From contig NZ_MTZV01000004.1 in the NCBI RefSeq assembly GCF_002362315.1, forward strand, positions 1,612,001-1,676,000: DNA of 64,000 nt, written 5' to 3'. The position numbers and the translations under genes were made by a program. Source of the DNA: Paraburkholderia acidicola (GTDB lineage: Bacteria > Pseudomonadota > Gammaproteobacteria > Burkholderiales > Burkholderiaceae). Positions 17,722-26,792 of this stretch are shown here, in pieces (position 1 is the first letter of the stretch; the number at the start of each line of letters is the position of its first letter). The notes under the pieces are model-generated. The model worked only from the letters and a program-made list of their open reading frames with translations, was not told the origin of the DNA and did no database searches.

Positions 17722-17818
17722 TACTTCATTCCTTATTCCTCGACTCACAGACGAATGTTACGTCATCTGTTTCCGGCATCTGAACATCCCGCAGGAACCG
17801 CCGGCTGAGGGAAACCCG

Positions 17819-19237
17819 CTAAAACTTCATCATCACGCGCAGCAGCGCATGAAAGCGTTTGCCGTACGGCGGCGCAATCAACCCGCGCGCGTTGAATCGT
17901 GCCTGCGCGAGGACGGGCTTCATCTGCGAAAACGTCGCAAACCCTTCATACCCGTGATAAGCCCCCATCCCACTCGCCCCAACCCCACCAAACGGCAAAC
18001 TCTCGCAGGCGATATGCATCAGCGTCTCGTTGATCGCCATCCCCCCGGCAATCGTCTCGCGCGTCACACGCTCAATAGTCGCGCGATCATCGTCGTACAG
18101 ATACAGCGCCAGCGGTCGCGGCCGTGCATTGATCCACGCGATCGCATCGTCGAGCGTGTCGTACGGAATAACCGGCAGCAACGGCCCGAAAATCTCCTCC
18201 TGCATCACCGTGACGTGATCGGGCGCATTGGTGAGTACCGTCGGTGGAAAACGTCGTGTCGCCGGATCAGCTGGCGCGCTGGTTAGCGGATGCACGTGCG
18301 CGCCCGCTTCGACGGCTTCGTCGGCGAGTCGCTGCAAGCGTGCGTAGTGACGATCGGAAATGATCGACGTGTAGTCGCTGTTATGCGCGAAGTCCGGGTA
18401 CATCTTCGCGATCCGCGTGCGCGCGCGTTCGATGAACGCTTGTTCCTTGCCGCGTGGCACCAGCACGTAATCGGGTGCGATGCAGGTTTGTCCCGCATTG
18501 AGCGTCTTGCCGCCCAGCAGACTGTCCACCGCGTAGTCGAAGCGCGCATGCGGCCCGATGATTGCCGGCGACTTGCCGCCCAGTTCAAGCGTGACCGGCG
18601 TCAGGTGTTCGGCGGCGGCGCGCATCACGTCGTGACCTACCTTCGTCGAACCGGTGAACAACAAGTGATCGAACGGTAACGAGCTGAACGCGGCCGCGAC
18701 CTGTGCGTCACCGTTCACGACCGCGACGTGATCGCGCGAAAACGTCTTCGCGATCAACTGTTCGAAAAGCGCCGAGGTGCGCGGCGTCAGTTCCGACATC
18801 TTGATCATCGCGCGGTTGCCCGCCGTCAGCGCGCTGATAAGCGGTCCGGCCGCGAGCAACACCGGGTAGTTCCACGGCACGATGATGCCTACCACGCCGA
18901 GCGGTTGCGGTACGACCCGCGCACGCGCCGGCATCAGCCATTTATTGGTGCTGCGCCGCTGCGGCCGCATCCAGCCCTTGCCATGCTTCAGCGCGGCATC
19001 GATCTCTTCCTTCGCGATAAAGAATTCCGCGAGCAGTATTTCGGCTTTCGATCGATTGCCGAAGTCGGCATTCATCGCATCGGCGAGTGCGTCGCGATTG
19101 TCGAGCAGCATCGCGCGCAAGGCCTTCAGATGTCCGGCGCGCGTCTGCCACGATGGATACGGCTCGCGCAGATACGCCTGGCGTTGTTCTCCCAGCAATG
19201 CGTCGAGCGCTGCGATGTCCGGCAAATCGTTCTTCAT
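17819..19237 (-). CDS. Coniferyl aldehyde dehydrogenase-type ALDH
   Basis: A 472-residue NAD(P)-dependent aldehyde dehydrogenase. Conserved parts are VPWNYPVLLAAGPLISAL (cofactor binding), LELGGKSPAIIGP (general-base Glu) and NAGQTCIAPDYVLVP (catalytic Cys). The short class-3 layout and the C-terminal tail GLIAPPYGKRFHALLRVMMK fit coniferyl aldehyde dehydrogenases (CalB-like), which oxidise coniferyl aldehyde to ferulate. A GGAGAG ribosome-binding site precedes the ATG. It follows the acyl-CoA dehydrogenase gene by 96 bases on the same strand. Confidence 0.85.
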   Translation of the reverse strand: MKNDLPDIAALDALLGEQRQAYLREPYPSWQTRAGHLKALRAMLLDNRDALADAMNADFGNRSKAEILLAEFFIAKEEIDAALKHGKGWMRPQRRSTNKWLMPARARVVPQPLGVVGIIVPWNYPVLLAAGPLISALTAGNRAMIKMSELTPRTSALFEQLIAKTFSRDHVAVVNGDAQVAAAFSSLPFDHLLFTGSTKVGHDVMRAAAEHLTPVTLELGGKSPAIIGPHARFDYAVDSLLGGKTLNAGQTCIAPDYVLVPRGKEQAFIERARTRIAKMYPDFAHNSDYTSIISDRHYARLQRLADEAVEAGAHVHPLTSAPADPATRRFPPTVLTNAPDHVTVMQEEIFGPLLPVIPYDTLDDAIAWINARPRPLALYLYDDDRATIERVTRETIAGGMAINETLMHIACESLPFGGVGASGMGAYHGYEGFATFSQMKPVLAQARFNARGLIAPPYGKRFHALLRVMMKF

Positions 19238-19333
19238 ATGCTCTCCGTGGTTCGAATGTCGATCTTGACGGCGATCGCGTGTCGTCGCGTTGTGCTTTCG
19301 ACGGGGTAGTCTGCTTCGTTTGTGTTGGCTACA

Positions 19334-21010
19334 TCAGGCCGGAAACGTGCGCGCGACGATCGCCGCATGATCGAACGTTGCAGGCAGCGTGCCGTACACG
19401 CGACCGCTATCGCCACAACCGTCGGCGAGCCTCGTTGCGATGAATGCATCGGCCACATACGACGGCGCATGTTTGACCAGCAGCGTGGCCTGCGCGACTA
19501 GCACGATCTGTTGCGCGATGCGGCGCGCGGATGCTTCGCGTGTGTCCGGTGCCGAGGTGAGCGTCGCGAGCAAACGTTCCACTGCAGCGCCGAGCGCGGG
19601 ATGCGCATGGGCATCGGCACGCCATGCGGCCAGTAGCGCGTGTGCGGCGTCGGGTTCACGCTCCATCGCGCGCAGCACGTCGAGGCACATCACGTTGCCG
19701 GAGCCTTCCCAGATCGAATTGACCGGTGCCTCGCGATAGAAGCGCGCCATCGGGCCTTCTTCGACATAACCGTTACCGCCCCACACTTCCATCGCTTCGC
19801 CGGTGAATTCGAGCGTGCGCTTGCACACCCAGTATTTCGCCGCCGGCGTAACGATGCGTCGCCAGGCGCGTTCTTCGGGAAGGTTCGCGGTGTCTTCGAA
19901 CGCACGCGCGAGGCGCATGAACAGCACGGTCGCAGCCTCCGATTCCAGCGCGAGATCGGCGAGCACGTTGCGCATCAGCGGTTGATCGACGAGATGCTTG
20001 CCAAAGGCGCTGCGATGCCGCGCGTGATGCACCGCCTGCACGAGCGCCGCGCGCATCAGCGCCGCGCTGCCAATCACACAATCGAGCCGCGTGTAATTTG
20101 CCATCTCGATGATGGTCGGCACGCCGCGGCCTTCGTCGCCTATCAGCACGCCATAGGCATCGAGAAATTCGACTTCGCTGCTCGCGTTCGAGCGGTTGCC
20201 GAGCTTGTCCTTCAGACGCTGCACCTGCACTGCGTTCTTGCTGCCGTCCGGTGCGAAGCGCGGTACGAAGAAGCACGACAGCCCCTCGTGATCGTCGGTA
20301 CGCGCGAGCACCAGATGCGCGTCGCATTGCGGCGCCGAGAAAAACCACTTGTGGCCAACCAGGCGGTAGGCGGCGCCGCGGCCGCCGCCACCGTCCGTGG
20401 AGAACGCGTGTGTCTGGTTGCTGCGCACATCGGAGCCGCCCTGTTTCTCGGTCATGCCCATGCCGATCATCGCGGATCGTTTCTGCGCGAGCGGTGCGTC
20501 GCGCGGATCGTGCTCGCGTGCATACAGTTTGTCGCGCAGCATGGCGAACAGCGCGGGTTCGCGTTGCAGCACCGGGATGCTCGCGAAGGTCATCGTCAGT
20601 GGGCACAGCGAACCCGATTCGAGCTGCCCGTGCAGGAAGTAACCGGCGCAGCGCGCGGCCATCGCGCCCGGCTGCGGATCGGAAAACGGTAGCGCGTGCA
20701 GACCTTCGTGGCGCAGCAACGCGACTAGCGAGTGCCACGCGGGATGGAATTCGAGCGCATCGATGCGTTCGCCGCGCGGGCTATGCGTGAAGAGCTCGGG
20801 TTCATGCCGGTTGGCGAGCCCTGCGAGCGCAATGATGTCGGGTGTGCCGAGTTGGGCGCCGTCGCGCAACAACGCATCGCGATGCCACGTCGCCCCTTCG
20901 CGTTCGACGGCGGAAGCGAGTACCGCGTCGGTGGCGAACAGGTTGTAGTCCGCGAGCGGCGGGACCTGATTCGTCACGTCGTGCGTTTTGCCGGGGGCGT
21001 GCCATTCCAT
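19334..21010 (-). CDS. AidB-like acyl-CoA dehydrogenase
   Basis: A 558-residue flavoprotein of the acyl-CoA dehydrogenase superfamily, longer than the usual 380-400 residues and collinear with AidB. The flavin segment is MTEKQGGSDVRSNQTHAF, followed by LVGHKWFFSAPQCDAHLVLA, and the C-terminal part has YREAPVNSIWEGSGNVMCLD. AidB proteins in other bacteria belong to the alkylation-stress response; no Ada gene is visible here, so that role is not supported by context. A GGAGACAG ribosome-binding site precedes the ATG. Confidence 0.85.
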   Translation of the reverse strand: MEWHAPGKTHDVTNQVPPLADYNLFATDAVLASAVEREGATWHRDALLRDGAQLGTPDIIALAGLANRHEPELFTHSPRGERIDALEFHPAWHSLVALLRHEGLHALPFSDPQPGAMAARCAGYFLHGQLESGSLCPLTMTFASIPVLQREPALFAMLRDKLYAREHDPRDAPLAQKRSAMIGMGMTEKQGGSDVRSNQTHAFSTDGGGGRGAAYRLVGHKWFFSAPQCDAHLVLARTDDHEGLSCFFVPRFAPDGSKNAVQVQRLKDKLGNRSNASSEVEFLDAYGVLIGDEGRGVPTIIEMANYTRLDCVIGSAALMRAALVQAVHHARHRSAFGKHLVDQPLMRNVLADLALESEAATVLFMRLARAFEDTANLPEERAWRRIVTPAAKYWVCKRTLEFTGEAMEVWGGNGYVEEGPMARFYREAPVNSIWEGSGNVMCLDVLRAMEREPDAAHALLAAWRADAHAHPALGAAVERLLATLTSAPDTREASARRIAQQIVLVAQATLLVKHAPSYVADAFIATRLADGCGDSGRVYGTLPATFDHAAIVARTFPA

Positions 21011-21345
21011 CTACTGTCTCCGTTCACCGGTACGTGCCGGGCCGTCTGTCGCGAGGTGTCGTTTTACCGCTCGATGCGGCGCCCTGTCGTGCAAAGCCTG
21101 CCTGTGGCGTAGGGTGTTTGAATGACGGCGAGGCGGCGCCGGGGGCGCGAGCAGCATCTTTCATCATAGGGGGACGGGATGCGATCCGTTTAGAGGGATC
21201 GCTCTGACATCGGGCGCCGCGCGCACCGTCGCGCTCCCTACAATGCGGCATGAGACGCACGTAGACAAGTGTGCACGCAACATGCCGCACGGGCAATGTG
21301 GGCGCTGATGTTGCAGGCTCAAGTGGCTAATAGACGGAGACAGGG
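21011..21345. promoter_or_regulatory. Divergent promoter region, AidB-like gene and GMC gene
   Basis: A 335-base gap between two divergent genes. On the plus strand a TACAAT hexamer (21239-21244) could be a -10 element for the GMC gene, about 100 bases before its ATG, but no good -35 was found. An inverted repeat GCAACAT (21277-21283) / ATGTTGC (21308-21314) lies between it and the gene. No open frame here looks real. Confidence 0.4.
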
Positions 21346-22974
21346 ATGCAATACGACTACATCATCGTCGGCGCTGGATCGGGCGGTTGCTCGCTTGCCA
21401 GCCGCCTCGCGGACAGCTGCCCCGATGCAACGATCGCGCTGATCGAGGCGGGGCCGCATACGGACCGCAACATGTTCGTCAACATGCCGACCGGCGTGGC
21501 CGTTGCCGTGCCGTACAAGCTGAAAACCAACTACGGTTACGAAACCGAACCGCAACCGGGTCTGGCCGGGCGGCGCGGTTATCAGCCGCGTGGCCGCGGC
21601 TTCGGCGGATCGAGTGCGATCAACGCGATGATCTACACGCGCGGCCATCCGCTCGACTACGACGAATGGGCACAGCTCGGCTGCGACGGTTGGGGCTGGC
21701 CCGATGTGCTGCCGTACTTTCGTCGCGCCGAGGGCAACGAGCGCGGCGCCGATGCGTGGCACGGCGCTGACGGTCCGTTGACGGTCAGTGATCTGCGCTT
21801 TCGCAATCCCTTTTCGCAGCGTTTCGTGCAGGCCGCGCTCGAAGCAGGGCATCGGCCGAACAACGACTTCAACGGGCTCGATCAGGAGGGTATCGGGTTC
21901 TATCAGGTGACACAGCGCGACGGTCGCCGTTGCAGCGTGGCGCGGGCATACATTTACGACCGTCCGCGCTCGAATCTGCATCTGATCGCCGATGCCACCG
22001 TGCTGCGCGTGACGTTCAATGGCAAGCGCGCGAGCGGCGTCGAAGTGGTGCGCGGTGGCCGCACCGAAACACTCGAAGCACGCGCGGAAGTCGTGCTTGC
22101 GAGCGGCGCGTTCAATTCGCCGCAACTGCTGATGTGTTCGGGCATCGGCCCTGCAGACCATCTGCAGGCGCTCGGCATACCGGTGCTGCACGATGCGCCG
22201 GAAGTCGGACAGAACCTCATCGATCACATCGACTTCACGATCAACAAGCGCGTACGTTCGATTGAGCCGACCGGTTTCTCGCTGCGCGGCATCGCGCGCA
22301 TGCTGCCGCAGTTAGTCACGTTCACCCGCCACGGACGCGGCATGCTGTCGAGCAACGTTGCGGAGGCCGGTGGTTTCCTGAAGAGCCGACCGACCCTCGA
22401 TCGGCCCGACCTGCAACTGCATTTCTGCGCAGCGCTCGTCGACGATCACAACCGTCACATGCATTGGGGCCACGGCTATTCGCTGCACACCTGCGTGCTG
22501 CGACCGAAGAGCCGCGGCACCGTCACGCTCGCGAGCGCCGATGCGCGCGTCGCGCCGCTCATCGATCCGCGCTTTCTGAGCGATTCGCGCGATCTCGATC
22601 TGCTTGTCGAAGGCGCGCATATTGCCCGACGGATTCTCGATGCGCCTTCGCTCGCGCTGTCCGGCGGCAAGGAGCTGTACACAAGTCCCGATCAGAACGA
22701 CGCGGATCTGCGCCGGACCATCACCGAGCGTGCCGACACGATCTATCACCCGGTCGCGACCTGCAGGATGGGTCCGGACGAAAGGTCGGTGGTCGATCTG
22801 AAGTTGCGGGTGCGCGGCGTGTCGGGGCTGCGGATCGTCGATGCGTCGGTGATGCCGACGCTGATCGGCGGCAATACGAATGCGCCGACCGTGATGATCG
22901 GCGAGCGCGCGGCGGAGTTCATCGCGGCCGCGCGACGCGTGGGCGAGCCGGCAGCGGAGGGCGTGACGGCCTGA
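21346..22974 (+). CDS. GMC-family FAD-dependent oxidoreductase (choline dehydrogenase-like)
   Basis: A 542-residue flavoprotein. The FAD-binding loop is YIIVGAGSGGCSLASRLAD, then the GMC signature RGFGGSSAINAMIYTRGHP, and the C-terminal active-site region has YHPVATCRMG and MPTLIGGNTNAPTVMIGERA. GMC enzymes oxidise alcohols. Sequence style is that of the choline/alcohol dehydrogenase-like group, but there is no betaine gene nearby and the substrate is unknown. ACGGAGACAGGG gives a good ribosome-binding site. Confidence 0.9.
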   Translation: MQYDYIIVGAGSGGCSLASRLADSCPDATIALIEAGPHTDRNMFVNMPTGVAVAVPYKLKTNYGYETEPQPGLAGRRGYQPRGRGFGGSSAINAMIYTRGHPLDYDEWAQLGCDGWGWPDVLPYFRRAEGNERGADAWHGADGPLTVSDLRFRNPFSQRFVQAALEAGHRPNNDFNGLDQEGIGFYQVTQRDGRRCSVARAYIYDRPRSNLHLIADATVLRVTFNGKRASGVEVVRGGRTETLEARAEVVLASGAFNSPQLLMCSGIGPADHLQALGIPVLHDAPEVGQNLIDHIDFTINKRVRSIEPTGFSLRGIARMLPQLVTFTRHGRGMLSSNVAEAGGFLKSRPTLDRPDLQLHFCAALVDDHNRHMHWGHGYSLHTCVLRPKSRGTVTLASADARVAPLIDPRFLSDSRDLDLLVEGAHIARRILDAPSLALSGGKELYTSPDQNDADLRRTITERADTIYHPVATCRMGPDERSVVDLKLRVRGVSGLRIVDASVMPTLIGGNTNAPTVMIGERAAEFIAAARRVGEPAAEGVTA

Positions 22975-23027
22975 TCACGCGAGCGGTGAAGCAGACCGCA
23001 GATTCCTGAATGCGGCAGATAGCAAGC

Positions 23028-23070
23028 ACACAACCCGCCGTCGCGATGCGTGACGGCGGGTTGTGTCTTT
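23028..23070 (+). terminator. Intrinsic terminator after the GMC gene
   Basis: A perfect 15-bp stem (23028-23042 ACACAACCCGCCGTC with 23052-23066) and a 9-base loop, followed by CTTTAT. It lies 54 bases after the GMC stop and before the porin promoter region. Confidence 0.8.
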
Positions 23071-23469
23071 ATGGCTCGCCATCTCGCGCCGGAACCTACT
23101 TGAAACGCCACCGGATTTAAAGGATTTCAATAAATCTGTTGTCCGGATAACACGCATTCTGACCAAATATTTCGGACAAAATAAAAGTCGATTCACAGTC
23201 ACAGAAATGAAACCGGGCCTCTCTAAGGTTCGTCTGGCCGCACGTCAGGAAGCTCCGGATAGTCCTCTCCGTTGGGCACCAGAGGCGGTTTCCCCGCCCC
23301 TGGTCAGGCTACCGGCATGCTGGACGTTTGAGCGTGCAGATTATTTTGATCGTACGATTCTTCAAATTAATCGAATAGCAATTAAACAATAAAAGCAATC
23401 AAGCGGTACACGGTTTAGAGATCTTATCAACAAGGTTAAATCCTCTTTTAGAGAACGAAAAAGGCTGCG
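23071..23469 (+). promoter_or_regulatory. AT-rich upstream region of the porin gene
   Basis: This stretch is far more AT-rich than the rest of the window. It holds a TTGTCCG/CGGACAA inverted repeat (23139-23145, 23173-23179), a GGATTTAAAGGATTT direct repeat near 23112, a strong GC hairpin with one mismatch (23278-23304), and a perfect 10-bp palindrome ATCGTACGAT (23349-23358). These look like control sites for the porin, but no single promoter is clear. A 109-codon open frame here has no protein-like features. Confidence 0.5.
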
Positions 23470-24669
23470 ATGAAAATTCAAAAGACCACGGTCGCCTTCA
23501 TGGCGATGGGCGCATTTGCGGGTGTTGCACACGCGCAGAGCAGCGTGACGCTGTACGGTGTTGCCGACGGCGGTATTCTGTTCAACAACAACGTCAAGGG
23601 CGGGCAGCAATTTGCGCAATCCAGCGGCACCTCGTCGCGCTGGGGTGTGTTGGGCGCTGAAGACCTGGGCGGCGGATTGAAGGCGATCTTCGATCTGGAA
23701 AACGGCTTTACCCTCGGCACGGGCGGATTGAGCCAGGGCGGCCTCGAGTTCGGACGAAAGGCGTTTGTCGGCCTGAAGAGCGACACCTACGGTACGGTGA
23801 CGGCGGGGCGCCAGTATTCCGCCAGTAACGATGCGACGGCCGTCTTTGCGTCGGGCGCCGACTGGGCTGCATCGGGCCTCGGTTACGGAACGCGCGCCGG
23901 CGACGTCGATAACGTCGATACGTCGAACCGGGTGCAGAACTCGATCAAGTATCAGAGCCCCAGCTTCCACGGCCTGTCGGTTGGCCTGCTGTACAGCCTT
24001 GGCGGTCAGGCGGGGCAGTTCACGAAGAACGAGGTCATCGACGGAGCCGTTTCGTATCTGAACGGCCCGCTGCGGCTCGGCGCGAGCTACATGTTCACCA
24101 AGAACCCGTACTACGCGACGTTCGGCGATCAGGGCAACTCGTCGTCGCCGACATCGTCGGCTACGGGCGCGAACAACAACATGCCTAGCCGTATTTACGG
24201 CGGCTACGCGTCGGCGGGTGCGCAGCAGATCATCACGGCCGGCGGTTCGTATGTGCTCGGCTCGGCAACGATTGCCGTGCTGTACTCGAATACGCAGTTC
24301 CAGAACCTCGGTGCGGTCAATGCGGTAGGCAGCTACGGCACCAAATACAACGGTGGAACAGCGACGTTCAATTCGGGCGAACTGAACGTGAAGTACCAGT
24401 TGACGCCCGCCCTGATCCTGGCCGGCGCCTACATCTATACGCACAACGGCGGCGCCGATGGCGTTGGCAGCGCCAGCTACAACCAGGTCAACCTCGGCAC
24501 CATCTATTCGCTGTCGAAGCGCACGTCGCTCTACGCGATCGGTTTCTACGAAACCGCTTCGGGCGTCGACTCGACGGGCAAGAAGGCGGTGGCGGACTTC
24601 AGCGGATCGTCGTACTCATCGACGAACCATCAGGTGGCGGCGATTGTGGGTATGACCCACCGGTTTTAA
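23470..24669 (+). CDS. Gram-negative outer-membrane porin
   Basis: A 399-residue porin of the OmpC/Burkholderia type. A signal peptide ending VAHAQ is followed by SSVTLYGVADGGILF, the classic first strand. Other signatures are SSRWGVLGAEDLGGGLKAIF, GRKAFVGLKSDTYGTVTAGRQ and the terminal strand AAIVGMTHRF, with the C-terminal Phe needed for outer-membrane insertion. It probably forms trimeric channels for small solutes. The gene stands alone, with an AT-rich upstream region and its own terminator. Confidence 0.96.
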   Translation: MKIQKTTVAFMAMGAFAGVAHAQSSVTLYGVADGGILFNNNVKGGQQFAQSSGTSSRWGVLGAEDLGGGLKAIFDLENGFTLGTGGLSQGGLEFGRKAFVGLKSDTYGTVTAGRQYSASNDATAVFASGADWAASGLGYGTRAGDVDNVDTSNRVQNSIKYQSPSFHGLSVGLLYSLGGQAGQFTKNEVIDGAVSYLNGPLRLGASYMFTKNPYYATFGDQGNSSSPTSSATGANNNMPSRIYGGYASAGAQQIITAGGSYVLGSATIAVLYSNTQFQNLGAVNAVGSYGTKYNGGTATFNSGELNVKYQLTPALILAGAYIYTHNGGADGVGSASYNQVNLGTIYSLSKRTSLYAIGFYETASGVDSTGKKAVADFSGSSYSSTNHQVAAIVGMTHRF

Positions 24670-24739
24670 GCGGATGGTCTGATGCCCCGGGGGCGATCGT
24701 GCCCGCGGTAGCGTTGGTTTCGTGAAGAGATGTGCTTCG

Positions 24740-24780
24740 GCCTTCTCTGCCTGCTTCGCGGCGGGTAGAGAAGGCTTTTT
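24740..24780 (+). terminator. Intrinsic terminator after the porin gene
   Basis: Stem GCCTTCTCT (24740-24748) pairs with AGAGAAGGC (24767-24775), followed directly by TTTTT. It lies about 70 bases after the porin stop. Confidence 0.8.
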
Positions 24781-24824
24781 CTTGTGTGGCGTCCGAGCTG
24801 ACCGGGATTGCACTGTTCGGAAAT

Positions 24825-24855
24825 TGTGGCAAATGTATTCGCCACAGACACATTT
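24825..24855. promoter_or_regulatory. Nested inverted repeat upstream of an SDR gene
   Basis: TGTGGC-N10-GCCACA (24825-24846) interlocks with AAATGT (24831-24836) / ACATTT (24850-24855). It lies about 120 bases before the SDR start and is the only clear structure in the second half of this gap. It resembles an operator for a dimeric regulator; no regulator gene is adjacent. Confidence 0.45.
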
Positions 24856-24967
24856 ATCCCACGCCTTTCGCTGAGTAGAGTGGCTCCAGTCGCACCGTTC
24901 TCAGATCCGGGCAACGTCCCGACGGTGCATCGACACATCGAACCATCGAATCTCAAAGGAAGCGATC

Positions 24968-25714
24968 ATGGGCAAGCTGACTGGCAAAGTAGCTGTTGTA
25001 ACGGGCGCATCGAAAGGTATCGGCGCGGGTATCGCAGTTGCGCTCGCGGCGGAAGGCGCGTCGGTTGTTGTCAACTATGCGTCCAGCAGGGAAGGCGCGG
25101 ACGCAGTTGTCCAGACCATTACGGCGGCAGGCGGCAAGGCAATTGCCGTGCGCGGTGACGTGTCGAAAGCTGCGGACGCAAAAGGCATCATCGATGCGGC
25201 TATCAACACCTACGACCGCCTCGACATCCTCGTCAACAATTCGGGCGTGTATGAGTTTTCGCCGCTCGAAGAGATCACCGAAGAACACTTTCACAAGCAG
25301 TTCAATGTGAACGTGCTGGGTCTGCTACTTACGACGCAGGCTGCTGCAAAACATCTGGGCGAAGGTGCGAGCGTGATCAATATCGGTTCAGTCGTCAGTC
25401 GCCTTACGCCGCCGGGAAGCGCCGTGTATACGGCGACCAAGGGCGCTGTCGATGCGATCACCGGTGTGCTCGCCAAGGAACTTGGACCGAAGAAGATCCG
25501 TGTCAACGCATTGAACCCGGGCATGGTGAACACCGAAGGCGCACGCGGTGCCGGCTTCATCGGTTCGGAGATGGAAACGGGGCTCGTCAGCCAGACGCCG
25601 CTCGGCCGTGTTGGCCAGCCCGACGATATCGCTGCGGTCGCAGTGTTCCTCGCGTCGGATGATGCCCGGTGGTTGACGGGGGAACAGCTTCTTGCGGGTG
25701 GTGGTTTGCGCTAA
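24968..25714 (+). CDS. Classical short-chain dehydrogenase (FabG-like)
   Basis: A 248-residue SDR with the NAD(P) loop VVTGASKGIGAGIA, the structural LDILVNNSGVY, a catalytic Ser in INIGSVVSRL and YTATKGAVD (Tyr/Lys), ending TGEQLLAGGGLR. The fold and motifs are those of 3-oxoacyl-ACP reductase/glucose-1-dehydrogenase-like enzymes. It is not part of a fatty-acid cluster, so FabG function is not implied. GGAAGCG precedes the ATG. Confidence 0.9.
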   Translation: MGKLTGKVAVVTGASKGIGAGIAVALAAEGASVVVNYASSREGADAVVQTITAAGGKAIAVRGDVSKAADAKGIIDAAINTYDRLDILVNNSGVYEFSPLEEITEEHFHKQFNVNVLGLLLTTQAAAKHLGEGASVINIGSVVSRLTPPGSAVYTATKGAVDAITGVLAKELGPKKIRVNALNPGMVNTEGARGAGFIGSEMETGLVSQTPLGRVGQPDDIAAVAVFLASDDARWLTGEQLLAGGGLR

Positions 25715-25793
25715 CGCGGTTGTTTATGCGGTTGCTTCGCCCGGCGGTGCGGGTTTGCCTGCCGTCGGGCGAAGGCAGTACTGCGCACCGCAA

Positions 25794-26126
25794 TCAAGCA
25801 AACGAAATCACCAGTTTCTTACCGCACGCTGCCGCGTATTTACGCAGCGTCGCGAACGACGGCGAATGCTTTTCGCTCGACAGCGATGCTTCAAGCCGGG
25901 ACACCGCAGAAGCGGTCGTGCCCATGCGCTCGGCAATTTGCGCCTGCGTCAACCCTGCATCGCGACGGGCCGACAGAATCACATGCAGGGCTGAATATTC
26001 ATCACCCAATGCATCATATGCGGCCTTAACGGCCGGCTTGCTGAGCAGGCGTGCCGTGTCATCCTTCGTGTGCGGCACCGGGTTGAATCCATCGGCGCGC
26101 GCATATTTCGGTTGTACCTTAGCCAT
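25794..26126 (-). CDS. HigA-like XRE antitoxin
   Basis: A 110-residue protein with a C-terminal helix-turn-helix (RRDAGLTQAQIAERMGTTAS, then AVSRLEAS). The N-terminal half, with LLSKPAVKAAYDALGDEYSA, is of the type seen in antitoxins paired with phage-derived Gp49/HigB toxins. It follows the toxin gene with an eight-base overlap, the reversed order typical of higBA loci. It probably neutralises the toxin and represses the operon. Confidence 0.88.
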   Translation of the reverse strand: MAKVQPKYARADGFNPVPHTKDDTARLLSKPAVKAAYDALGDEYSALHVILSARRDAGLTQAQIAERMGTTASAVSRLEASLSSEKHSPSFATLRKYAAACGKKLVISFA

Positions 26127-26445
26127 TACGTACCTCTTTCAGACGCGCGTGAGCAGTGCGCAGTTCGTTCGGTGGCGTTTCCTGTGTTTTCTTTACGAAG
26201 GAATGCAGGACAACGACGTGTCGGCCGACGTGCGTGCAATAAAACACACGCCCGATACCCTCCCGCCCTCTCGGGCGCAACTCAAAAAGACCGTCGCCCA
26301 TCGCGCGCGAATGCGGCATGCGCAAATCGGCTCCGAATTCCTGCATTAGATCGAGCAGCCGCAGGTAGTCAGCCAGAACGCCTACCGGAAAGGCGAACAC
26401 GTCGCGTTTGACACGATCGTTGTAGTAAGTGACGGTCCATGTCAT
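26119..26445 (-). CDS. HigB/Gp49-like toxin (RelE superfamily)
   Basis: A 108-residue protein. LLDLMQEFGADLRMPHSRAM, LFELRPRGREGIGRVFYCTH and VVVLHSFVKKTQETPPNELR match the phage-derived Gp49-like HigB family of ribosome-dependent mRNA interferases. The ATG at 26445 (MTWTVTYYNDRV) was chosen over a 23-codon upstream extension because that extension would cover the promoter. It is the first gene of the pair. Confidence 0.9.
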   Translation of the reverse strand: MTWTVTYYNDRVKRDVFAFPVGVLADYLRLLDLMQEFGADLRMPHSRAMGDGLFELRPRGREGIGRVFYCTHVGRHVVVLHSFVKKTQETPPNELRTAHARLKEVRNG

Positions 26446-26450
26446 AGATG

Positions 26451-26479
26451 ATGTTAGCAAATATGTTAATACGTGACAA
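26451..26479 (-). promoter_or_regulatory. higBA promoter with operator
   Basis: On the minus strand, TTGTCA (26479-26474) and TAACAT (26456-26451) are separated by 17 bases, a good sigma-70 arrangement. Transcription would begin at or within a few bases of the toxin ATG at 26445, giving a leaderless or near-leaderless mRNA. The imperfect palindrome TTAGCAAATATGTTAA (26454-26469) covers the spacer and part of the -10, as expected for autorepression by the antitoxin. Confidence 0.6.
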
Positions 26480-26792
26480 GTGCCCTGGTCGTGCCGGAGG
26501 GCACGAAGGGTCACCGGTGAATGGTCTTCATTTATCCGGGCGGTCTCTTGGGGCCCTGTACCGGAGTTCGTACTCTCTGGGGGGAGCGATGATCGACAAT
26601 CTAGTGTGCAATGTCGGTCGTCTCAAGTTAGCCGAATGGTGTCTTCACAGCGCATCGCTCTCGCGCCTGACTTATCATGGCCAGGGCTCTCGCGTCGCGA
26701 CAGCCTTGTTGCATTGGTAGCCATCGCGAGCCTTGTCGATTCTTCTGCGATGCGCTGCATTCCGGTTCACACGGGCGTACAGAGGTCAGGCG
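26480..26792. other. Intergenic region without a recognised gene
   Basis: A 313-base stretch between the higBA promoter and the cytochrome b561 gene. It presumably carries the b561 promoter, but no convincing hexamers were seen. The short open frames here have no protein-like pattern or ribosome-binding site. Confidence 0.5.

Noticed and set aside
19640..20692. A 350-codon open frame on the plus strand
   Set aside because: It is antisense to the AidB-like gene and shows the Arg/His-rich composition of a shadow frame.
23063..23392. A 109-codon open frame before the porin
   Set aside because: It starts inside the terminator of the GMC gene, covers the AT-rich control region, and has no ribosome-binding site or family pattern.
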